The notes under the pieces are model-generated. The model was not told the DNA's origin, ran no database searches, and saw only the letters and a program-made list of their open reading frames with translations. Both the position numbers and the translations under genes were made by a program. A DNA stretch of 64,000 bases. It comes from Cycas panzhihuaensis (lineage: Eukaryota > Cycadophyta). Shown here piece after piece: positions 20,890-33,979 of this stretch (position 1 is its first letter; every line of letters begins with the position of its first letter). The stretch is taken from the NCBI GenBank assembly GCA_023213395.1, contig CM041465.1:191835741-191899740 (forward strand), written 5' to 3'.

Positions 20890-21970
20890 ATTAATGGTTT
20901 ATCTTGAGTCCTACCTAGGTAACATATATTTGAACCTAGTAATGGAATCAAGATTTATTATGATACCATTTCCTTTATTTTGATCGTAATCAATATGATA
21001 GTAATCATCTTCTTGGAATTTAATATCTCTACTCACCATAAATTTTTAAGATTTGGGATCATAGACCTTATAAGATTTAGAGGCATCATTGTACCCAATG
21101 AATATACATTTGGTGTTATGATCATCTATCTTAGACCTTCTTTGTTTAGGAGCATGAGCATAAGCTAAGCATCCAAAAACTCTTAGATGGTGGATACTAG
21201 ATTTGTATCTAGTCTAAGCTTCTTCAGGAGTCATCCACCTAAGTGCTTTGGTGGTACACCTATTGAGTAAATAAATAGTAGTGTGAACTACTTTATCCCA
21301 AAATTCATGTCCCAATCTTTTGTCCTTTAACATGCACCAAGCTATCTTGACTACGGTACAGTTCTTCCTTTTAACTACACTATTTTGCTAGAGGGTGTAG
21401 GGATTTACAAGTTGTCTCCTTATTCCATGATGTGTACAATAGGTCTTGAACTCATTTGATATGAACTCTCCCCCATTATCTGATCTTAGGGAGAGGATTT
21501 TGTATCCACTTTGTCTATCCACATAAGTTTTGAAGTGTTGTAATACATCTGACTTAAACTCTAGAAAATAAACCCAAGTTTTTCTTGTAAAATCATCAAT
21601 GAATGTGATGAAATATCTAGCTCCTACCAATGAGGAAACATCCATGGGGTCACAAATACTAGTGTAAGCTATTTGGAGAGGTCTTTTTTCTCTATAATTG
21701 TTACCTAGAAAACTTTCTCTATGTTGTTTTCTAAGGAGGCACCCTTTACAAATAATTTTATCCACTTCAATGTGTGGTAACCCATCAACCATATCCATCT
21801 TCTTCATTAGTGCCAAATTACTATAATTTAAGTGAGCAAATCTCTTGTACCATATGTGACTACAGGCTTGATTGTTATTCTCAAAGCATAAGTGTCTAAA
21901 GGAGTAAGGACTAGCTTGAAAAGCCTGTCCTTAGTTATTTTTCCCTTAGCAACTACTGCCTTGTTCTTCT
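20890..21970 (-). pseudogene. copia-3 integrase
   Basis: Open for 142 codons at 21816-21388. Zinc domain: IWYKRFAHLNY (first His now Tyr), ICKGC. Core: the first catalytic position reads AYTSICDPMD where HTDICGPM is expected, so Asp is Ser; FIDDFTRKTWVYFL follows; LRSDNGGEFISNEF keeps the second Asp; HHGIRRQLVNPYT ends the open stretch just before the QNGVxER Glu. Downstream (21200-20900) [15 protein letters not shown] and CIFIGYND complete the C-terminal region. Defective. Confidence 0.85.
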
Positions 21971-22330
21971 TCCTTTTATCTTTAATGGTGAATTCTCCAT
22001 TATCAAATATGACTTTATAATCCTAACCCATCATTTATCCTACTGATAAAAGGTTCTTCTTTAAGGCTGGGGTAAAAAGTATATCATCAAGCTATCAAGT
22101 TTCTCCTGATTCTATTTATAGAACTAGATTGCCTCTTCTAATGGACTCATAAGAGGTATCATCACCAAATATAATGGACCCTCTTCTGGTTCTGTCCATC
22201 GTTTGGAATATATATTATTTATGGCTCATACAGGTGGAATAACTTGAATCGATATACCAACTATTATCTTCTTATTCTTGAGTAATAAAACTCGATAGAA
22301 AGAGTCGATTTATCACCCTTACTTCCACAA
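21971..22330 (-). pseudogene. copia-3 protease
   Basis: The active site reads SWYIDSSYSTCMSHK (about 22256-22212), where copia proteases have WYIDSGCSxHMT; the Gly of DSG is replaced by Ser. MDRTRRGSIIFGDDTSYES and GRGN-like flap sequence follow. Continuous with Gag on one side and the integrase zinc domain on the other. Confidence 0.75.
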
Positions 22331-22910
22331 TTGTATTGGCACTTCCTTTAGTTGGTGGACTATGTTTAGTAAAACATTTATCTTCTGTGTGACCAACTCG
22401 ATTACAAAATGTGTAATAAATTGAATTTCTTCTTCCAAAGCTAAGACTTCTACTCTAAGGATAGGACCTATCAATATGGGATTGTCTTCCTCTTTCTAGA
22501 AATAGGACTTGATTATCCCTTTGTCTGTTGTTGGGACAATTGAGGTTGGTCCTTTGAGATTACATGTCCTCTTGATAATTAGGACAACATTGGTTTGTCC
22601 CATAATTTATTTCTTAACTTTGGTATCTATTGTGGCTAGTGTTCCTTTAATTAGCTCCTTGCCATCTTTGATATGAAGTTTAATACTTTGGTTGCCTTTC
22701 TTGGTGCATTTCTTGTCTATGGTTTATATTTCTCCCTTTTGGGCATTGGTCCCTAGATTTAGAGATACCAACTTGAGAATTTGATTGTATCCTTGTTTTG
22801 GTTGCAAAGGCATGTTCAAGTGATTCATTTATATTCAGTTGTTCCTCAAATGCCATCAATAGGGAACTTTATTATTCTATTTTTAGGGTACTCAAGTCCT
22901 TTGATATTCA
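22331..22910 (-). pseudogene. copia-3 Gag, C-terminal part
   Basis: Nucleocapsid end of Gag. MAFEEQLNINESLEHAFATK (about 22855-22796) is the conserved SLxAHExxxN region of UBN2 Gags, and YTFCNRVGHTEDKC (about 22415-22375) is a CCHC knuckle whose first Cys has become Tyr. The reading begins at the edge of GAG-1 (22911) and joins the N-terminal Gag at 27047 as VVTSI.ISKDLST. Confidence 0.8.
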
Positions 22911-22915
22911 GATAC

Positions 22916-23249
22916 TATTGGGGTTAATGCTCATCACCCCAGTCTCACCTTTGGCACATGTAAATGCACATATGTTAAGGTAAGTTAGGTAAGGTTAATT
23001 TTATATTTAGTTATACATTATTTTATTATTATTTAAATTTTGAAGGTTGAGGAGGTTTTTCTCCTCCCTCACAACTATATATTTTCAGAGTTGTTCTACC
23101 TTAATATCTTTACACACCACCAACATTTGGACATTTGATGTACTCTTTCAATATGGATTAAATAATATGATATTTGTTCTATATTTCTCATGATGGATTA
23201 GTATGTGCATACTTGCTCTGCTTTGCTCTCCTTGTATTATCTTCTAACA
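22916..23249 (+). repeat. GAG-1 5' LTR
   Basis: 334 bp, TATTGGGGTTAATG (TG to TA) to CTTCTAACA. Shares with its partner the blocks TTTGGCACATGT, GGTTGAGGAGGTTT and GATGTACTCTTTCAATATG. Confidence 0.9.
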
Positions 23250-23251
23250 TA

Positions 23252-23263
23252 TGGTATCAGAGC
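23252..23263 (+). other. primer-binding site of GAG-1
   Basis: TGGTATCAGAGC, the standard copia site for initiator tRNA-Met, two bases after the LTR. Confidence 0.9.
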
Positions 23264-26002
23264 ATAGATCTATTTGGGCATGGAATCTTTGAGTATAGAT
23301 CTTGGCCTACAACATTTGGCAGTCTTATTTTTTACAACATTTAGAGCATAGATCTTGGCACATTTGAGCTATTTAGGCCTGTATTTTTCAAGCTAGATCT
23401 TAACATCACTTGGTACGGTATAAATAAATCTTAGCATTATTTGTATATCAGAGTGAGCGCTCGTGACAAGAGTCTCATAGCTATTTTTTAGTACTTTATC
23501 ATGGTTATTTTGGTATGAATTAATACTATTTGGTTGAGAGTATTCAAGCTATAGAGAAATTCATTCATATTTATTAATATTTCATTTTATTACGTTGGTT
23601 TTCCATTTTCTTGTTTTTGGAACCATTGGTAGCTATTTTAGAACCAGCTAGTGTGCCTCCTACATTGCTCAAAATTGTCACATATAACTACTTGTTCTAT
23701 TTGCAACTTAATCATCTAGCTGTCGAAAGAAATCTCATTATTTTTCATTACTCGTGTTAAGAGATATCGCTTATGGAGTTAGCATATGTCTATTTTTAGC
23801 CTATTTTTCTTCGCAGCTTCATTCTAACTCTGCAAGTGACCATTCTTTGTGAAACTTCACCAGATTTGATCTAATAAATAGACCTAGCTATGCCTCAAAT
23901 TTTGTGAGGATCCGTGCATCCAGTGAGAAGTTTTAATCAAATAAACCTCTACATCGAGGTTTTTCTCCATTTTTTTTTTGTTTTTCACTTACAACAAATA
24001 TTTTTTTAAAATCTTTTTATGATTTAAGCATGTATATCTAGGCATCCCTTCTCCAACGAGCAAGTGTAAAGATGTTTGATCAAATTTTAGTGATTATTAT
24101 GAAGTATTTGGCCTCTGTTCCCAGTTAGAACTGCCCATTCCTCTTTGCATCACATGCATCTTTGTGTTGGTTACACTTTGTTCTTCTGTCTTTTGGTGAT
24201 TGGTTATCCTCGTCTGACATTGCAGATGAGCTCACCCCTCACTGATCTACACCCTCAAAGCTCTCAGATCATTTTTTGGTGATTGTTTGGATCATTTTAC
24301 CTCTCTGCATCTCCGCGAAGGTCATGCAGCATCACAACCGGTTAAAATTTTGACTTTTTCATATATATTTTGATATATTAAAAGTACTTGTTTATATTCT
24401 AACTTTCTCAAAGTTTTGAAAAATTAAATTATTGTTAACTTTATTTCAAATCCAAAGTTATAAAAGGGATTATTCCCCTTTGCCTTAGCCCTCGAGTCTT
24501 TTGCATATGGCCTCGTTTTGAGCTTATTAAGTGGTTATTTTTCACCTTGTTTAATCCTCTTTTTTTATCTCGGGTGTATTCAACCTATAAATGAGGTTTT
24601 GTTGAGTGTTTTAGGTCTACTACTCTTGTAGGAATCCAAGTTTTGGTTCAAATCCACTCCATACGATCGTGCACCCTATTTTTCAAAAGGGGCTAACTTA
24701 TTTTATTAAAGTTTTCTTTATATTTTTCTCTTAAGAGACTTTGATGTATTTAATGTTGTAACTTATCATTGGCATATCAATTTTCAGTGAAACTAGTTTT
24801 ATTAGGACCGTATTTTAGAGCACTACAGTGTGGTATCATTACTTGTTAAATTTGAGTTAGTTTCGACTAAGTTTTAATCAGTCAAAATGACTCATTTTTT
24901 TAGTTATTATCTTATTAGCCATAAAGAGGCTTGCTTACATTTTTTACAATAACTTTGTCATTTTAACTCTGATTTTTGAACCATCAGATTCATCAGAAAG
25001 GTATTGCAAAGTACTTCAAGTCAGAATTAGTTTTATTATATTTTGACATTATTTTATAGGGTTTTAAAGCTGATCAAGTTGAGTTTCCTACTCAACCCTA
25101 TACAAGCTTATTTTATAACAATTGTTTAGCATTTTATTATTTCAAATGATTATATTTGAAGTATTATTTATTACTAATTGATTTTTAAAGTTATTATTAT
25201 TCTTTGTATATATTCTAAGCTATTTTGTATCCAATTGATATCATTTTTAGCACCTTGAGCTTCAAGTAACCTAAGTGGTGCAAAATTAACAAATGGATAC
25301 TATCTATATTGAATTTGTTTCATTTCTTGTATTATCAAACAAATGCATACAATTTTCTAGTATTTGTAATTACTTTGAGCATAGATTTTGCTTATAAATT
25401 TTAAGTTTCATATAGTTATTCTTGCTTTATAAAGGAGTAATTTGGCATTCATATTATCTTGCATATTAGACAAGAAAACATCTTATTTTTATCAAAGACT
25501 TTAGTTGTTTTGTCAACTTGAAGGCTACAAAGTTTAGTTGCAAAATTTCATTGATTATTTGTCTCAAAAGTTAGTTTATATTCAAAGCATTAAAGGATTT
25601 CTTATTACATTGCATTCAAAAGGAGCATATAGTTTCTTGTCTTTCCAACAAAATATATCAATTTGAAAACACTAGTTTGCATACTATCTTATGTTCCTTG
25701 GTTCATTTAAAGAAGAAAAGCATCATTTGTTCCTTTACTTATTTATTGTAATTTGATATAAAGTTTGTATCACATTTTCATTTGAAGAAAGTTTTTCATT
25801 TCATAAAAGTTTGATCTTCATATTTTGTCTTGTTTAAAAGATTTATTTTGAGTCATATAAAAGAAGAAAAGTATATTGATTACCTTCTACTTATAATCAT
25901 TATGACTTGATGAAGAGTTTACATCATACCTTCATTTGAAGATTATTCATTCATTTGAAATTTATATTATTGATTATGTACTAAAGTATTTACATAATAG
26001 CA
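23264..26002 (+). other. GAG-1 long non-coding leader
   Basis: 2.74 kb with no coding motif. At 24955-25100 it contains a block shared with GAG-2 (45325-45480) and, reversed, with the copia-3 leader (29190-29370): a CATAACTTT-like start, a CATCAGAAAG core and a TATTTTATAGG..TTTAAAGC end. Confidence 0.7.
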
Positions 26003-26680
26003 ATGAATTCAAACAATATTAGTTTTCTAGTATTTGATGATAATAATTTTCAACTTTGGAGGACCATTATAAAATCATATGTAATCTCAAATAGCCTTTG
26101 GAAGTATATCGATGATGGATATGAACCAGACAATAGAGAAGACTTAAAAAGGGACAAAGAAGCCCTTGCACTTTTATTTTGTAGTATTGATGATAATGTG
26201 TTTTCTAATGTTTCAGAAATTACCATATCCAAATTAGTATGGAATACATTAGATTTACTTTATCAGAGAGATTTCCTAGATCTTAATATTACTAACTACA
26301 TTGATGATGTTTTTCCTATGAGGTAGATGGTAGAGCAGGTACCATATGAAGAAAAGTTTAATGTTTCTTGTACTAGTATAGTTTTCAATAAAAATAATGA
26401 TTATAATGTCACATTCGATAAAAAGATATATATCATGAACTCAACTCAAATGAATGATAAAGATCAATACGAAGTCATTCATATTCATACAAATCAAGCT
26501 ACATCTATAAGACCTACTTGGAAGTTACTTTCACTACATGATATTGAAGAGATGCAGATTGTTGATAAGATGGCCAAGCAAGTTATTATTCACTACATCA
26601 AGCATGTTGGTTAGCAAACTAAAGGACAAGCTTTCAAAGTTATTTTCAAATATAGGTACCGCAACTTCAAGGAAAAATGA
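26003..26680 (+). pseudogene. GAG-1 Gag-like gene (one amber codon)
   Basis: Gag-like capsid protein. Two adjoining open stretches, 26003-26326 and 26327-26614, lie in one frame split by a single TAG; the sister gene in GAG-2 has Gln (CAG) at that place, so one C-to-T change explains it. Residues 8-38 (FLVFDDNNFQLWRTIIKSY..SNSLWKYIDDGY) match DUF4219; ALALLFCSIDDNVFSNVSE and KLVWNTLDLLYQ match UBN2. After about residue 100 comes an extension shared with GAG-2 (NYIDDVF.MR, EEKFNV) that I do not recognise. A further stop follows at 26612, and the reading goes on to YRNFKEK just before the PPT. No zinc knuckle. Confidence 0.75.
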
Positions 26681-26699
26681 AGAATGATGGTGATAAACA

Positions 26700-26712
26700 T
26701 TAAGGGGGAGTC
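26700..26712 (+). other. polypurine tract of GAG-1
   Basis: TTAAGGGGGAGTC directly before the 3' LTR. Confidence 0.85.
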
Positions 26713-27046
26713 TATTGGAGTTAATACTCATCACCCCACTCCTACCTTTGGCACATGTGAATGCACACATGTTAAGGTAAGTTAAGTAAGGTTAATTTTA
26801 TATTTAGTTATACATTATTTTATTATTATTTGAATTTTGGAGGTTGAGGAGGTTTCCTTCCTCCCTGACAACTACATATTTTGGGGGTTATTCTACCATG
26901 GTGTCTTTAGACACCACCAACATTTGGATATTTGATGTACTCTTTCAATATGAATTGAATAATATGATATTTGTCTTATGTTTCTCATGATGGATTAATA
27001 TGTGCATACCTACTCTGCTCTTCTCTCCTTATATTATTTTCCAACA
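26713..27046 (+). repeat. GAG-1 3' LTR
   Basis: 334 bp, TATTGGAGTTAATAC to TTTTCCAACA; same length as its partner, differing mostly by substitutions. Confidence 0.9.
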
Positions 27047-27570
27047 AATACTAGTTACCACCATTTTAAATCTTTTCACTGCACTAACACATCTTAGAAT
27101 TCAGTCAACCACTTATTATTCAATCATTGTGTCCCCAAGAGATCTCATTTAATTAACAATATCTTACACTTTGATCATGAATTTAGTTACTGATTCGTTG
27201 GGCATCATCCTAAAATTTTTTAATTTACTCCTTAGAGTTTGCAATTTGGATGAAGCAACCCCTTCATAGATCAACTATAAGGTGTCCCAAGCTTTTTTAA
27301 ATTTTGTAGACTCACTTACTCTAGGAAATATATGATATTCTAGTACACAAAATATTAACGCAAGTGCCTCATTGTCCTTATTAACATTTTCTTTGTAAGC
27401 TAATTTCTCAAGATCTATTGGATTTTGTCTTAATTCTATATACTATGTTCTCACAATATCCCATATATCATTAGCTATGAGGATGGGTCTCATCCTCCTA
27501 CTCCAATTCAAAAAATTAGAACAATTAAACTTAGGGATAATCATATTGCCAAAGTTGGCTACTATTATTT
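27047..27570 (-). pseudogene. copia-3 Gag, N-terminal part
   Basis: Capsid part of Gag. From the high end: IPKFNCSNFLNWSRRMRPIL and NDIWDIV (DUF4219; about 27540-27460), NKDNEALALIFCVLEYHIFP (about 27390), FKKAWDTL.LIYEGVASSKL (UBN2, 27300-27245), SKLKNFRMMPNESVTKFM, MRSLGDTMIE and ILRCVSAVKRFKMVVTS (27200-27055), a close match to plant copia UBN2 Gags. Cut by GAG-1 at 27047 and continued at 22910. In-frame stops replace Trp and Arg. Confidence 0.85.
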
Positions 27571-29810
27571 CTTGACTAGGGTTTTAATAAATATCCTTTT
27601 GATAAGAATGCCCTTAAAAATATAATTATCTAAATAAGGTTTTAAAATTATCTTAAAAATAAAGTTTTATAGTTGTCCTTAAAAAGATTGCTAGGCTCTA
27701 AGTTTAAGTATCTCAAAGGGAAGCCTTCGGTTGCTATCTTGTCTAGTGGCACCTGCCCACAAGTGGCAAACCAGGGATCCAATATACTGGTACACGAGCT
27801 CTTAGTTCAATATAACTAAGTACATGGGCTACTAAGAATGTGCTAAGACCCCCTTAATTTGTGTGTCTACCTACACTAGTCTTATACTTAGCAACAAATC
27901 TAGCAGTGATGGCTTTACTAACCAAGGTACTCACCCTCTCTAGGTCTAGCCTTAGTCTCCAAACTCCAGAAATAGATAAGTTTGTCACCTCAGCCTACCA
28001 CCTAATACATTTGATAGCCAGTGATGTTCATCTTCCAATATGAGTAGGCCAAAGGTGTATGTGTGGTGGTAACTTCAGGGGTCCTAACCATTCTCCTTGC
28101 AAGGCTACAAATAGGGTGGTTGATTCGGGTGATTATCTTTTTTAATGCAAGAAAAAATTAAGTATTAAATGTGGTCTTATTTAGACAACAAATGATTATT
28201 TTTAAAATAAGAAATCAAAGAAAATTTAATAAGTAAGACTAAATACTTTTCAGATTGAAAGGATAAATAATACTTTTGAATCAATTTCACTGTAAAAAAT
28301 AAAGTAAAAGATCAAAATATTTCTTCTTAATGACGCAATATGAATGCAAATATTCAAACTATTATCTTTCAACTTGAAAATGTTCCTTAAAAAATAATGT
28401 AAACATCTTTGTTTGGAAGGAAACTATATGTATCTTTTCTTAAGAATTTAATGAATCAAAGAATATGAACCAAAAGAATAAAGCTTTCAATATTCAAAAT
28501 GTTGTTTAAACAAGATAGCTAAATGATCCTTAGAGAGTGCAAGACAAGTAATCCTTTTTAAAAGATGAAGACTAATGTTCAACTTATAATCTCTTCAAGG
28601 AATGATGAATATAAGAGGCTTTAAAATGAAGAATTATGATGTATACATGTAAAAGATATAATGAGATGCTTAATTGAAATGAGCCTCAAAAGCTTAAAAG
28701 AGCCAAAAAATAACTTGCAATTATGCAATATAATGCACTTATGAAGCTTTAAAAAAAACATAATGGCTTTAAGACAAATAAAATATTCCTTTAACTTGTG
28801 AATCAATAAGCTTAAGATGTACAAAATGATTAGCAAATATTTCTTGAAATGATATAAATAAAATGAAACAATACTCTTTTATAAATTCACATGCAAACTA
28901 AGTGCAATTTTGAGGTGTTCAATAAGGAAAAGGATCTTAAATGACCAAAAATGCTTAAGGAAATCTCTTAGATCCAGATTTATATGTTAAAGAAAGAAAA
29001 TGATAATGATAAGGAATACTAGTTTAACTCTTTTGATCTAAATAGGGCTCCTGAACTTCAAGAAGCTAAAAATAAAGATAAAGAGCTAAAAACAACTTGT
29101 AAGCTTATAAAACCAAGTAAATATTGACAATAATTAATTAGTATGCAAATATTATTAGAATATATTCAGTTAGGATGAAAAACTTGGCTCAAAATATCAA
29201 AGAAATTATCCAAGTATGACTAAATCAAAGGCTCAACTTCAATGGCTTTAAGGACCTATAAAATAGCATCAGAATATGATGAAACCTATTCTGATGTGTA
29301 GAGCACTGAAAAATCTTTTCAACGATTCTAACAGTTTAAAAAATGGAATTATAAAACTTAAGTTATTAACAAAGATGTCTAAGGTCCTCTTTTAAATACC
29401 AAAATAGGAACTGGGAGGGATTAAGCCCCTTTACTAATAGAACCTAGGTCACGTGTAGTATGATATGACTCCCTACTGGAGGGTTGAAGGGGGCTAGGAC
29501 TCCAAGCTTTATAAAATATAGTTAATAGCCCATTAAAACCAAATAAATTAAAAATGATTAATAGAAGTTTAAAATCCACCTAATATAAGGTCATATGAAC
29601 TAAGATATGACGAGGGGCTTAAGCCTGAAGGGGGCTAAGCACCAAATCGATGCACCCATAAATCTCAAATACTTATTAAATTAAATTTAATTTAATGAAA
29701 ACTATATAAAAAATAAAATAAAAATGTGATACAAGAGGACGCAAATAGATCAATGATAATCGATTAAATCGATCGAATTGGAATGCTATCAAATCAATGA
29801 AGAAATTTGA
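27571..29810 (-). other. copia-3 leader, Gag-proximal part
   Basis: 2.2 kb between Gag and the microsatellite, no coding motif. It contains, on the minus strand at 29370-29190, the leader block of GAG-1/GAG-2 (ATTTTATAGGTCCTTAAAGC then CATTGAAGTTGAG). A GC-richer stretch lies at 27715-28115. I cannot exclude that part of this region is another insertion. Confidence 0.55.
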
Positions 29811-29811
29811 A

Positions 29812-30765
<954 letters not shown>

Positions 30766-31938
30766 AAAAACTATAAAATAAGAGAAAGTAACTAGTAGCA
30801 ATAGGACAAATGCAAATACGAATGAATAAAATCAATCTATCAGATCAAAAATCAATCACAGGGGGGCTGCAATCAATCAACATAACCAAATTACTTTAAA
30901 ATATATTTTTTCTATATATAAAAAATGAAAAATAAATAAAAATGTGTAGATGTTAAATGGTAATAAACAAGCACAGATCTGATGATTAAATCACTATAGT
31001 ATTGATTATAGATCAATCTAAATGACATCTAAATGATCATGACTATAGATCCTCAATAAAAATATTTTAAAAAATATATTTTGTGGATTAGAAAAATGAA
31101 TAAAGAGAGAAACAAGATGTGCGATGAGCATGAGAAAGTAGAGAAATATGGGATAGACAGATAAAATTAATCAAAAAAATCAAAAAACAGTTACAGGGGT
31201 GACTTAATATAATATAAATATATATATTTATTTTGAAAAAATATATTTAGATGAAAGAGACAAATATGAGACGGCTACAGGGTTTTCACAGACCCAAGAG
31301 GTGATGCTTATTCTGAGAATGATTTCTCCATGAAGAAGACACAAAATCTCAAATGGTTTCTTTCATTGAGAAGATAACTTAGCTATGATCAAAACGAGTA
31401 GTCACTTACAGGGGTTTTGCTCATCTGTCTAAAATCTGGACTCCATTGAAGCTAAGGTTACCCTATTAACCCAAAAATTAAATTAAAATATTAATAAAAA
31501 TGGATGAAATCTCTAAAATAGCATTCTATTTTCCTCTAGATCACTAATAGCCTGCATACAATTGAATTCACTGCAAAATTTGTGAGTTAATGGTCCAAAC
31601 GAATCACACAGACTATGTATACATACATGCAAGTCACTCACGTTAATATATCAAATATTTCAAAGGTAAACTTTATAATCAACTTTAATATAAAAGAAAA
31701 CAAATAAACGAATGGAATGAAGATGTAAAATGGGATGCAACAATGCTAGGAGGCTACATAGAGTGACATAGGGATGCCGAAGGGTTGGATACAGTGAGGA
31801 GCAACTCAAAAAAACAAAAATAAGTTCAATATATAGTGTATATATAATTAAATCAATGATATATGAGAGTATACTAAAGTTTTAATGCAAGAACTATATC
31901 ACATTAATAAAATATTAACAATGCAATGAACCCAGTAC
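30766..31938 (-). other. copia-3 leader, primer-proximal part
   Basis: 1.17 kb between the microsatellite and the primer site. No gene. It carries irregular repeats of CAGGGG(G)..., ATCAATC and CTACAGGGGTTTT-like motifs at 30857, 31195, 31276 and 31408, spaced 80-340 bp, each in an A-rich context. Confidence 0.5.
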
Positions 31939-31950
31939 GCTCTGATACCA
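31939..31950 (-). other. primer-binding site of copia-3
   Basis: Minus strand TGGTATCAGAGC, two bases from the LTR end CTAACA. Confidence 0.9.
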
Positions 31951-31952
31951 AA

Positions 31953-32264
31953 TGTTAGACTGAGGAGTAGAGCAGGGCAAATGCAAAGTTGCGTAGCCAA
32001 TTTAGAGAGTAAAATATTTCTATAGAACTTTTGGCAATGTTAAAAAACACTAGGGAGATACTCCCCTTTAATTTATAGCTTTGGGGAGGTGGTGGACTAC
32101 CTTAATCTAATGTTAGTCCAAATAATAAAAAGATAAATAAAATAATATAATATACTTATCTTAGTCAGTTGCAAAGGTTGCATTATGGCATTTGGTGGCT
32201 CAAGGTACGTTTTGGGGGGCCAAGGATGACTATATGCATCTCAACAATGAGCATTATCCCAATA
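31953..32264 (-). repeat. copia-3 5' LTR
   Basis: 312 bp, same length as the 3' copy. Minus strand starts TATTGGGATAATGC (TG to TA) and ends CAGTCTAACA. Flanked at 32265-32269 by ATCCC, the partner of ATCCA at 18867. Confidence 0.85.
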
Positions 32265-32269
32265 ATCCC

Positions 32270-32830
32270 CTCTTAAGGAAAAACCTCACGTAAGCCTAAT
32301 ATAATGCAAATTCTTCTAAAATGATCTTCAATAAGTGGCTTTATGAATATACTTGCTAATTGTTTATCACTTAGATAGTATTCTACATTCAACTTCCCTA
32401 CTTTGACCATCTCCTAAATATAGTTGTATTATATCTCCATATATTTAGTTCGAGCATAAAATTTGAGATTTTTCAATAGTTGAATAATACTTTAATTATC
32501 CACAAAGATAGTCATTATACTGCCTTAAATATTAGGAACATCTAACATTCTTTTTAACCAAACCACTTTATGAACACCCACTAAGAGTCCCTAGTACTTT
32601 GCCTTAGTAGAAGATAACACAATAATTTATTTAATTTTTATTGCTATAACATTGGTCCACCACTAATACCAAACATGTATTTTGTAATATATTTTTTATC
32701 ATCAAAGTCATAACCCTAATCAACATTAGTATAACCTTGTAATCTAATATTACCATTTCTCATATACTCCAAACTAAGATTCAAAAAACCCATTAAATAT
32801 CTTAAAATCCTTTTGGTTACAACCCAAAAT
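32270..32830 (-). pseudogene. copia-2 RNase H
   Basis: From the high end: IIVLSSTKAKY.GLLVGVHK (SxTEAEY helix with Glu to Lys changes), VVWLKRML, IMTIFVDN.SIIQLLKN (third acidic residue), ARTKYMEI and VGKLNVEYYLSDKQLASIFIKPL, ending ICIILGLREVF. The 3' end is cut by copia-3 at 32265; the remaining tail and PPT are at 18871-18758. Confidence 0.8.
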
Positions 32831-33357
32831 AGCTCTTGAGGATTCTATACATAAACTGAGAGACCAACCCAATAGCAAAGGCAATATTAGGCCTAATGTA
32901 AGTCAAATAAATAAGGCTCCCTACTAAACTTCTATATAACATCCTATTAACTATAGGCTTTTCTATATCCTACATAAGTTTTATGCATTTGACATATGGT
33001 GGTTTCACGATCTTGTAATCTATCATCCTAAACTTTTCAAATAAGGATTCTCCATAGTTCATTTATGACATAAAAATTTTATCTTTTAACTACCTTATTT
33101 GGATGCCCAAAAAGTAGTGGAGTGGTCTTATTTTTATCATATTAAAATTCTTCCATAGCACCACCAAAATCTCCTTATGATGATTTCTTATAATGATTAA
33201 ATCATCAATGTATAGAATAATAACTATGGTTGATATAATAGCCTTTTTGACATAAAGATTTGGCTTGTAACAAATACTTCCTCCTTCAAGGTCATATCAA
33301 TCTCCGTAAACCATGCTTGTGATGCTTGTTTTAGACCATACAAAGATTTTGTCAAAT
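32831..33357 (-). pseudogene. copia-2 reverse transcriptase, C-terminal part
   Basis: From the copia-4 boundary: TKSLYGLKQASQAWFTEIDM (33345-33290), IVIILYIDDLIIIRNHHKE (YxDD box present as YIDD, about 33215), MIKIRPLHYFLGIQIR, FEKFRMIDYKIVKPPYVK and SLVGSLIYLTYIRPNIAFAI with GLVSQFM (32950-32860). Continues into RNase H. Stops at a few Trp/Gln codons. Confidence 0.85.
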
Positions 33358-33875
33358 TGTTAAAGAGAGAGAGTTAAATTAATATTCACAAGTATTAATA
33401 ATCATTTACAATAATAAAAATATAAATATGGAAATCTTGAAATAATTAATAGCAGTACATTATATTATAAATCTCTAAATAAATTAACACAAGTTCACCA
33501 TGTTTGATCGATGGAAAAACCCCCCTAGTGGGGATTAAAAAACTACCTCCTAAAATATAGTAATATATATTAAATTTTAATATATGTTACAATGATGATA
33601 TTGGTGAGGATCTTATCTTCTCTCTTTATTGATGCCAGCCTATCCTACGTATAGCCTATACCTTATCAATTTGACTAACATCAACAACCTTAACCAACTT
33701 GATCAACCTCCTAAAATCTAGGAAGAGAGATTATTAAGGAAGATAAAGGTTTGTTGAAATGGGTGGTTGTCCATTTCAATGAACTATATAATTAATTAAT
33801 ATATAAAGTAACTTTATAAAAGGAACCTTATTAAAAGATAATATTAATACATGAAAAAATAATATTATTCTAACA
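33358..33875 (-). repeat. copia-4 3' LTR
   Basis: 518 bp. Minus strand starts TGTTAGAATAATATT and ends CTCTTTAACA. Contains a conserved CCCCCCTAGTGGGG hairpin (near 33518-33531), present also in the partner. Confidence 0.92.
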
Positions 33876-33885
33876 TCCCCCTTTA
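33876..33885 (-). other. polypurine tract of copia-4
   Basis: Minus strand TAAAGGGGGA before TGTTAGAATA. Confidence 0.85.
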
Positions 33886-33979
33886 ATGTTATCTTTTGTA
33901 TAATAGATGATATAGAAGATAGAAGGAAAAAGGAGAAGAAGACTTCAGCACGATGATCCCCCTTTGATGAAGACTTCTT

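Larger units (their letters stand above)
22916..27046 (+). mobile_element. GAG-1: Gag-only LTR element nested in copia-3 Gag
   Basis: 4,131 bp, plus strand, between LTRs of 334 bp each (22916-23249 and 26713-27046). Primer site 23252-23263, then about 2.7 kb without genes, one Gag-like gene (26003 to about 26680), PPT 26700-26712. Flanks GATAC (22911-22915) and AATAC (27047-27051) differ by one transition. Removing it restores the copia-3 Gag frame. There is no protease, integrase, RT or RNase H. Same family as GAG-2. The layout resembles the published terminal-repeat-with-GAG (TR-GAG) class, but with the Gag at the far 3' end after a very long leader. Confidence 0.85.

Noticed and set aside
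26271-26326. YIDD in the GAG-1 and GAG-2 protein, like the reverse transcriptase active site.
   Set aside because: The flanking residues (NITNYIDDVFPMR) lack the hydrophobic strands of RT, no other RT motif is near, and the N-terminal context is DUF4219/UBN2 Gag. A chance match, though conserved between the two copies.
31939-32270. At first the 31953-32264 LTR seemed shared by two tandem elements, because copia RNase H ends on one side and a primer site follows on the other.
   Set aside because: The partner LTR at 18872-19183 and the ATCCA/ATCCC flanks show that copia-3 inserted into copia-2 here; the copia-2 PPT is at 18758. Nesting explains it without a tandem array.
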